DNA of 64,000 nucleotides from Ideonella benzenivorans (GTDB lineage Bacteria > Pseudomonadota > Gammaproteobacteria > Burkholderiales > Burkholderiaceae_C): assembly GCF_020387415.1 (NCBI RefSeq), contig NZ_JAGWCB010000007.1, positions 434,001-498,000 of the forward strand, written 5' to 3'. Of this stretch, positions 58,316 through 64,000 are shown one piece after another (within the stretch, counting starts at the first letter, position 1; every line of letters begins with the position of its first letter). The position numbers and the translations under genes were made by a program. The notes beneath the pieces were generated by a model. That model saw nothing but the letters and a program-made list of their open reading frames with translations. It did not search any database and was not told the origin of the DNA.

Positions 58316-59755
58316 TCAGCGCCGCGTGATCAGCTGCGACACCGGGTAGCCGCCCATGCTGCCCACGCTGCCGTGGGCCACCACCGTGGTGCCGGTCATG
58401 CAGATGGCGCCCATCATGCCCAGCGCGGTGCAGTCGGCATAGGCCGTCTGCTGTAGCTGGGCGGCGGTGGGGGTGGCCGTGGGGTCGTTGGGGTTCACGA
58501 AGATCAGCGCGTAGGCATTGCCGGTGCCGCCAGAGGCCGGGTTGGTGGCGCTGGGGTAGCCCGCGTAGAGCGCATCGCTGGCCGGCCCGGGCTTCCAGCC
58601 GGCGTTGCCGTTGGCCACCACGAAGGTGTCGGTGGTGGCCAGCGCGAAGATGCCCACCAGCAGGCCGGTGCCGGTGCTGTCGCTCAGCGAGGCCAGTGGG
58701 TGGCTCAAGGCCACGGTGCGCATCGGCGTGTCGGTCATCGACTCGGTCAGGCTGCCGCTCAGGCTCGAGACGCTGCGGGTGGTCGAATCCAGCGTGAAGC
58801 TGCCGGTGAAGATGCTGTTGTTGGGCTGGGTCTGCGGCTCGTAGAAGGTCAGCACCACGCTGTAGGCGCTGATGACGTGGACGGCACTGGCGCTGGCGCC
58901 CGTGCCCTGGGCGTTGCTGGCGCTGACGGTGAAGGCATGGCCCGCGCAGCTGCCGCCGCAGGCCACCGTGGCCGGCAGACTGCTGACCGTGGCCGTGATG
59001 CCGGCGGGCACCGAGGTGATGGTGTAGCCGGTGATGGCGCTGCCGCCGTCGTCCACACTGCCCACCGACACCACCACGCTCTGTGCGGTGCTGCCCAGCG
59101 TGGCGCTGACCCCGCTGGGCTGGCCGGGCACCGTCAGGGCATCGGCCGCCAGCACGGTGATGGCCCAGCTGGCTTCGGTGGCCGCAGCGTAGCGGTCATC
59201 GCCGGCCTGGTCGGCGGCGATCACGCAGTCGCCCACCGCCAGGGCCTGCACCGTGCCATCGCTGGCGCCCACGCTGCACAGGCTGGGGGTGAGGCTGCGG
59301 TAGGCCACCGCCAGGCCCGAGCTGGCCGTGGCCACCACGCTGGCGCTGCGGCCCACCCGCAGCGTCTGGGCCGAGCTGCCTTCGTCAAAGGCCAAGGTCT
59401 GGGCCAGTGGCGTGTTCACCTGCACCGCCAGGGTCTGGGTGACCTGGGCGGCCGAGCGGTGGGTGGCGTCCCCCGCCTGATCGGCGGCCACCACGCAGTC
59501 GCCCAGGGCCAGGGCCGTCACCAGCCCGGTGCTGCTGACGCTGCAGACCGTGCTGCTGAGGCTGCTGAAGCTGACCGCCAGGCCCGAGCTGGCGCTGGCA
59601 CTGACCTGAGCCGTGCCGCCCAGGGTGAGGGTGGGTGCGGTGTCGAAGGTGATGGCCTGTGTCTGCGCCAGATCGGCGCCGGACAGGCCGCCGCCGCAGG
59701 CGGTCAGGCCTGCGGCCAGCAGCAGGGCCGGGACGGTGCGGGGAATGCGGAGCAT
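58316..59755 (-). CDS. Ig-like-repeat surface lipoprotein
   Basis: ATG 59755 gives 479 residues. A signal peptide with lipobox LTAC begins the protein. Two related beta-domains with the pattern QTLAFD...ASSGLAV..CSV...GLVTALALGDCVVAADQAGD (about residues 30-115 and 115-205) precede a fibronectin-like domain and a unique C-terminal beta-rich domain of about 170 residues. It is probably displayed on the cell surface. It is 28 bp downstream of the TonB receptor gene, on the same strand, so it may belong to the copper operon. Function is unknown. Confidence 0.75.
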   Translation of the reverse strand: MLRIPRTVPALLLAAGLTACGGGLSGADLAQTQAITFDTAPTLTLGGTAQVSASASSGLAVSFSSLSSTVCSVSSTGLVTALALGDCVVAADQAGDATHRSAAQVTQTLAVQVNTPLAQTLAFDEGSSAQTLRVGRSASVVATASSGLAVAYRSLTPSLCSVGASDGTVQALAVGDCVIAADQAGDDRYAAATEASWAITVLAADALTVPGQPSGVSATLGSTAQSVVVSVGSVDDGGSAITGYTITSVPAGITATVSSLPATVACGGSCAGHAFTVSASNAQGTGASASAVHVISAYSVVLTFYEPQTQPNNSIFTGSFTLDSTTRSVSSLSGSLTESMTDTPMRTVALSHPLASLSDSTGTGLLVGIFALATTDTFVVANGNAGWKPGPASDALYAGYPSATNPASGGTGNAYALIFVNPNDPTATPTAAQLQQTAYADCTALGMMGAICMTGTTVVAHGSVGSMGGYPVSQLITRR

Positions 59756-59783
59756 GAGCGGTCCTTGTGCGAAGGGGCGTCGT

Positions 59784-62033
59784 TCAGAAGGCGACGCGGG
59801 CGCCGACCAGCCAGGAGCGGGCCTTGCCCGGCACGGCCACGCCCCAGGGGATGCCGGTGATGGCCATGGACGAGCCCTGGCCCAGGTAGGCGCCGCCGGT
59901 GGGCTGGCGGTAGCGGCGGTCAAGCAGGTTGTCCACGCCCAGGTCCAGCCGCACGCGGTCGTTCAGCTGCCAGCTGGCGCGCCAGTTCAGCAGGGCATAG
60001 GCGGGGGTGCGCATCTCGTTGCGCACGGCCGAGACATTCGTCTTGGCCCGCACCACCTGCCACTCCAGCGTCTGCTGCCAGCCGCCCAGGGTGTGGCTCA
60101 GGCCCAGGCGCAGGTTCAGCGGCATCTGGTTGTACAGGCCGTCGTGCGTCTGCAGGTTGCGGCCGTGCACCCAGTTCAGCACGCCGTTCAGGCCCCAGCG
60201 GCCCCAGGCGCCGTCGTCCCACAGCCGGGCCTGGCCGGACAGGTCCAGCCCCTGTAGCTGCGCGCGCTGGTTGGCGTATTGCAGCAGCACGAAGCTGTCG
60301 GTGGCGCTCAGGTTGTCGCTGCCGCACTGGCCGAAGCCGCAGCGCTGGGCGTCGATGTAGTGCGCGATGCGGGTGAGGTAGATATTGGCGCGCAGCGACC
60401 AGACGGGGTCGGCGGGCACGCTGTCGGTGGCGGTGGCCGCCTGCCACTGGCCGCTCAGGCTCAGGGTGTGCGCCACCTCGGGTTTCAGATCGGGCTGGCC
60501 GATGTAGCCGTTGCCGTCGCCCACGAAGTTGTTCATCAGCGCGGCCATGCCCTGGGTGGACCAGGCGTAGCGCTGGTACAGATTGGGCGCACGCGACTTG
60601 CGGGCGTAGCCGAACTCATAGAGCGTCTGGCCGTCGGGCCGGTAGCGGGCCAGGGCGGTCAGGTCGGCGTTCAGGTCGCTGCGCTCGCGGTCGGCGGCAT
60701 TGAAGGCGGCGGCGTCCACACCCCACAGCGAGGACAAAGCGTCGTTGTAGCCCTGCACCTCGCCGGCGGCGGTGTGCACCCGGCTCAGGCGCAGGCCGAT
60801 CTGGTGGCTCCACTGCGGGCTCCAGCGCTGCTCCTGCTCGGCGTAGACGTCCACCTTGTCGCGCTGGCCCAGGTTCAGGTTCCAGAAGGTGTTGGGGCCC
60901 ATGGTGCCGCCCACCGGCGGCCACCAGTCGTTCAGGCGGTAGCGCTGATATTCGGCGCCCAGGCGGATCAGTTCGTCCGGCGTGCTCATCAGGCTGGCCT
61001 GCACCGAGGCCCCCAGCGTGCGGCCGGCCGTGTCCATGGGCATGCCGGTGCCGTAGGTGTCGCGGTCGGGGCCCATGTCCATGCGGTGGTCGGTGCGCTG
61101 GCTGTAGGCCTGGGCCTGCAGCTCGCCCCAGTCGTACTGGCCGCGGTAGCGGGCATTGAGCTGGGTGCTGCGGTTGGACGTCATGTCCATGCGCTGGTTG
61201 GGGTAGCCTTCGAAGGGGATGTCCTGATAGGCGGCGCTCAACTGCAGCAGATGGCTGTCCTGCCGCAGCGCCAGGCTCAGGGCCTGGTTGTGCGCCCGGT
61301 AGGCCGAGGAGCCCACCTCGTCGGCCGGCAGGGTGCTGCCGGCGCCGGTGTGGCTGGCCGGGTCCTTGAAGGCCCAGGCCGCCCGGACGTTGTCCGAACG
61401 GGTGCTGGCGCCGCTGTAGCGCAGGCTCAGCGCGTCGGTCGCCAGGGTGAGGTTGGTGTCGGCGCTCCAGGCCTGGCCGTTGCTGCGGTAGGCGCCGCCC
61501 AGCTCGCCCTGGTGCACCCAGGTGCCGGGCTGGGCCGCGAACAGCGGCGCCGCCGATTCGACCTGCACCGTGCCGCCCAGGCTGTCGCCGCCCACGCTGA
61601 CCGGCGTGATGCCGGCGTAGACCTTCACCTGCCCCACCGCCGAGGCGTCGATGTAGGACAGCGGCGAGTTCATGTGGTTGGGGCAGGCGGCCATCAGGTC
61701 CATGCCGTCCACCTGCACCCGCAGCCGGTCGTCGGCCAGGCCGTGCACCGCAGGCAGGGCCGACACCCCGCCTGCGCCGTTCAGGCTCACGCCGGGCTGG
61801 CCATCCAGCAGGGCGGCGGCGTCGCTGCTGCCCAGCCTGCGGCGGGCCAGGGTGGCGGCGTCCACCGCCTGGGCCTGGGGCAGGTGGTCCTGCTCGCCCA
61901 GCGGCGCCGGGGCGGTGATGGTGACCGTCTGCACCGGGGGCCGCGGTGCCTCCGGCGCGGTCTGCGCCCTCAAGGGGCCGTGGGCCAGGGCGCAGGCGGC
62001 CGCCAGGGCCAGGGGATGGGGACGCAGGGTCAT
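59784..62033 (-). CDS. TonB-dependent receptor, OprC/NosA-like (copper)
   Basis: ATG 62033 gives 749 residues with a signal peptide ending PLRA. A plug domain (residues ~45-165) precedes the 22-strand barrel that ends GARVAF. The plug holds ACPNHMNSPLSYIDASAVGQ; the Cys-x3-Met there and HRMDM in a later loop resemble the copper ligands of OprC-type receptors. It overlaps the MbnH-type gene by 4 bp, consistent with copper import across the outer membrane. A frame continuing upstream to 63227 is antisense-like text and was rejected. Confidence 0.85.
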   Translation of the reverse strand: MTLRPHPLALAAACALAHGPLRAQTAPEAPRPPVQTVTITAPAPLGEQDHLPQAQAVDAATLARRRLGSSDAAALLDGQPGVSLNGAGGVSALPAVHGLADDRLRVQVDGMDLMAACPNHMNSPLSYIDASAVGQVKVYAGITPVSVGGDSLGGTVQVESAAPLFAAQPGTWVHQGELGGAYRSNGQAWSADTNLTLATDALSLRYSGASTRSDNVRAAWAFKDPASHTGAGSTLPADEVGSSAYRAHNQALSLALRQDSHLLQLSAAYQDIPFEGYPNQRMDMTSNRSTQLNARYRGQYDWGELQAQAYSQRTDHRMDMGPDRDTYGTGMPMDTAGRTLGASVQASLMSTPDELIRLGAEYQRYRLNDWWPPVGGTMGPNTFWNLNLGQRDKVDVYAEQEQRWSPQWSHQIGLRLSRVHTAAGEVQGYNDALSSLWGVDAAAFNAADRERSDLNADLTALARYRPDGQTLYEFGYARKSRAPNLYQRYAWSTQGMAALMNNFVGDGNGYIGQPDLKPEVAHTLSLSGQWQAATATDSVPADPVWSLRANIYLTRIAHYIDAQRCGFGQCGSDNLSATDSFVLLQYANQRAQLQGLDLSGQARLWDDGAWGRWGLNGVLNWVHGRNLQTHDGLYNQMPLNLRLGLSHTLGGWQQTLEWQVVRAKTNVSAVRNEMRTPAYALLNWRASWQLNDRVRLDLGVDNLLDRRYRQPTGGAYLGQGSSMAITGIPWGVAVPGKARSWLVGARVAF

Positions 62034-63256
62034 GACTTCTTGGGCGCGGCGGGGAAGGGGTCGCTGTAGCGGGGGTCGCGGATGAACTGGGGGTCCGTCA
62101 GCGTCTTCAGGAAGGCGATCAGGTCGGCGCGGTCCTGGGCGCTGAAGTGACGCGGGCGCAGCAGCGGGCTCTTGAGCGGGTTGTCCTTGCCGGCGCCCCG
62201 GCCGCCAGCGGCGTACAGGTCGATCACCTCGCCCAGCGTGGCCACCGAGCCGTCGTGCATGTAGGGCGCGGTCAGTTCGATGTTGCGCAAGGTGGGTGCC
62301 CGGTACATGCCCATGTCGCTGGCCTTGCCGGTGATCTCGATCACGCCGGGGCTGGCGGCGGGGTAGGCGCCCTGGCCGTCCAGGTTGTAGAGCCCCTTGT
62401 TGTGGAAGGAGACATCGGGTTTGACCGTGGCCACGCTCAGGAACTGCCCGCCGAAGTTGGGCTCCTGGTGGCACTGGATGCAGTCGGCCGACTTGAACAG
62501 GGCGTAGCCTCGGGCCTCCGCGGCCGTGTAGCGGGCCCGGCCCTGGCGCACCTGGTCGTACTTGCTGTTCGTCGTGATCAGCGCGCGCTCGAAAGAAGAC
62601 ACTGCCTTGACGATGTGGTCCCAGGTCGGCCGGCCGGTCGGGTCCTGCGGGAAGGCGGCGGCAAAGCGTGGTGCATAGGCCGGGTCGTCGGCCAGGCGCT
62701 GCAGCACCTGCTGGACGTTGCTGTCGTTGACACCCATCTCCACCGGCGTCTCGCCGAAGATGGGGTTGGTCATCTGTCGCTCCAGCGTGATCAGCGCCGG
62801 GTTGGCCCAGGTGTAGGTGGCGTTCCAGCTCACATTGCCCAGGGCCATGGGGCTGCGCGGGTGGGCCTGGCCGGTGGAGCCCAGGCCGTGGGCGCGGCCA
62901 TCGGTGAAGGCCAGCTTCTGCAGATGGCAGGTGGCGCAGGCCTGGGTGCCGTTGCCCGACAGGCGCTTGTCGTAGAACAGGTAGCGGCCCAAGGCCACCT
63001 TGGCCTGGGTCATCGGGTTGTCGGCCGGCACGCGCGGCGGCGGCAGGTAGTCGGGCAGGTCCCAGGTCCAATCGCTGGCGGCCTGCACGGCCGAGGAGGG
63101 CAAAGAAGGCGAGGCGGGGGCGGCGGTGGGGGCTGTGGAGGTGGCGGGTGCCACCTCCGACGTGGCAGCGGGCTGCCGCTGGCAGCCCGTCACCACGATC
63201 GCCGCGACCGCCAGGACCAGCAGCCACACAGGCTGCAGACGGGGCAGAGCGGTCAT
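62030..63256 (-). CDS. MbnH-like di-heme enzyme (MauG/CcpA family)
   Basis: The protein has 408 residues. It is a lipoprotein by sequence (lipobox VTGC near residue 24) with a proline/alanine-rich linker. Two heme c sites are visible, CATCH (about residue 107) and CIQCH (about residue 237). GNVSWNATYTWANP, MTNPIFGETPVEMG and APTLRNIELTAPYMHDGSV are characteristic of the MbnH branch. MbnH oxidises a tryptophan of its partner MbnP to kynurenine, creating a copper site. The partner gene is directly upstream with a 7-bp gap. Confidence 0.88.
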   Translation of the reverse strand: MTALPRLQPVWLLVLAVAAIVVTGCQRQPAATSEVAPATSTAPTAAPASPSLPSSAVQAASDWTWDLPDYLPPPRVPADNPMTQAKVALGRYLFYDKRLSGNGTQACATCHLQKLAFTDGRAHGLGSTGQAHPRSPMALGNVSWNATYTWANPALITLERQMTNPIFGETPVEMGVNDSNVQQVLQRLADDPAYAPRFAAAFPQDPTGRPTWDHIVKAVSSFERALITTNSKYDQVRQGRARYTAAEARGYALFKSADCIQCHQEPNFGGQFLSVATVKPDVSFHNKGLYNLDGQGAYPAASPGVIEITGKASDMGMYRAPTLRNIELTAPYMHDGSVATLGEVIDLYAAGGRGAGKDNPLKSPLLRPRHFSAQDRADLIAFLKTLTDPQFIRDPRYSDPFPAAPKKS

Positions 63257-63263
63257 GTCGGCC

Positions 63264-64000
63264 TCACCGGCTCATGGCCTTGAAGACCGTCTGGGTCTGG
63301 CCCGCGATGGCGGTGCCCGTGCCGGTGCCGTCCGGGTTGAAGTTCAGGGCCAGTGCGGCGAAGTCGCTGACGCAGCCAGCGTCCGTCGGGCTGGACATGC
63401 AGCTGTTGGTCACGCTGAAGTTCTGCTGGGCGAACAGGCTTTGCACGTCCAGGGCGATCTGCTGCTTGGCCGGGTCGAAGTTGGCGAAGGTCAGCGTCAG
63501 GCGGTTGGGGGCGGTGCAACCGGTGATGGCCACGCCGTTGGCGGGGTCGCCCACGCAGCCGGTCGAGCCCAGGTGCAGCAGCGTGACCGGGTTGCCGGTC
63601 TCGGTGCTCTGCAGCTCGATCTTGGTGAACTTGCGGCCGCCGCGCCAGTTCCAGGACATGCTGGGATTGACGTCCGAGCGCAGCACGGCGGGCGTGGCGG
63701 CATCGGTGGAGCTCAGGTGGTTCAGGCTCATCGGCACCCCCAGCGTCATCGTCACGCCCACATAGCGGCCCGCGGGCGCGGTGCCCTGGATGGTGCTGTT
63801 GAGCGTGCCGGTGGTGCAGGCGCCGGTGCCGGCCTGGGACAGGGTGATCAGGCTGACGTTGTGGGTGCCGTCCGTGTAGTTGTTGTTGTCGTTGGTCGCG
63901 AGCGTCAGCGGGGTCGTGCTGCCGTCTTCCTTGAGCAGCTGCACATCGGAGATGTAGAAGCGCAGGTCCTGCACCTGGGCGCTCTGGCTGCCGGTGCCGA
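63264..64000 (-). CDS. MbnP-like copper-binding protein (5' partial)
   Basis: The frame is open to the right edge, so the N-terminus with its signal is missing; GTG at 63974 is an internal codon rather than the start. LRFYISDVQLL, the block MSWNWRGGRKFTKIEL and several cysteines (GACTTG, TGCVGD, NSCMSS, AGCVSDF) are typical of the MbnP family, once called the four-Cys partner of the di-heme protein. One of the two Trp in SWNW is the probable target of MbnH oxidation. It is the first visible gene of the copper operon. Confidence 0.85.
   Translation of the reverse strand, partial: GTGSQSAQVQDLRFYISDVQLLKEDGSTTPLTLATNDNNNYTDGTHNVSLITLSQAGTGACTTGTLNSTIQGTAPAGRYVGVTMTLGVPMSLNHLSSTDAATPAVLRSDVNPSMSWNWRGGRKFTKIELQSTETGNPVTLLHLGSTGCVGDPANGVAITGCTAPNRLTLTFANFDPAKQQIALDVQSLFAQQNFSVTNSCMSSPTDAGCVSDFAALALNFNPDGTGTGTAIAGQTQTVFKAMSR

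Noticed and set aside
58308-58326. CGCGGCG/CGCCGCG hairpin between gst and the lipoprotein gene as a terminator
   Set aside because: It overlaps the stop of the lipoprotein gene and lacks a T-run, so it is not supported as a terminator.
62034-63227. N-terminal extension of the TonB receptor to over 1100 residues
   Set aside because: The added part is an alternative-frame shadow of the MbnH-like gene; the receptor has its own ATG and signal peptide at 62033.

Overview
The window is very GC-rich chromosomal DNA. Its gene families (type I-F CRISPR-Cas, bad/ali alicyclic-acid genes, a Burkholderiales-type porin, tight ATGA-overlapping operons) point to a betaproteobacterium of the order Burkholderiales, probably near Rubrivivax, Ideonella or Leptothrix. 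The taxonomy is inferred. No rRNA, tRNA, insertion sequence, integrase or phage gene was seen.

Layout. 1-3752: a secreted di-heme oxidoreductase carrying a discoidin-like domain (5' end off the window) and a GH128-type lipoprotein. 3969-4387: two decayed gene fragments. 4422-7123: DUF2071-like protein, TesB thioesterase, a 27-codon gene under a perfect LexA box, and a hemerythrin. 7398-25422: a complete type I-F CRISPR-Cas locus in the order cas1, cas2-3, 434-bp regulatory gap, csy1, csy2, csy3, cas6f, leader, then an array of 152 identical repeats and 151 spacers. 25482-35653: decayed CYTH gene, MalT-like regulator, cytochrome c, a second hemerythrin, tandem GNAT, MerR-controlled and other MFS exporters, TetR. 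35790-42238: OMF-HlyD-RbbA-YhhJ type ABC exporter. 42243-44085: MarR, decayed alcohol dehydrogenase, LysR. 44191-55768: beta-oxidation genes plus a badH-badI-aliB-aliA-badK-badJ-porin cluster that should activate cyclohexanecarboxylate, open the ring to pimelyl-CoA and shorten the product. 55758-58297: AraC, SDR, GST. 58316-64000: a minus-strand copper set (MbnP-like, MbnH-like, OprC/NosA-like TonB receptor) and an Ig-like lipoprotein.

The most unusual signal is the gap between cas2-3 and csy1 (11825-12258). On the minus strand it holds two degenerate CRISPR repeats around a 27-nt spacer-like guide. Twelve nucleotides of the seed end of that guide (positions 2-13) match a site at 12092-12103, about 13 bp before a very strong Shine-Dalgarno, a 12-codon ORF with tandem rare codons ATA-AGA, a hairpin and an intrinsic terminator, all just upstream of csy1. 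This has the anatomy of a CRISPR-derived regulatory RNA: either a CreTA-like toxin/guide pair that guards the Csy complex, or a guide-controlled attenuator of the csy operon. The claim rests on sequence pattern only.
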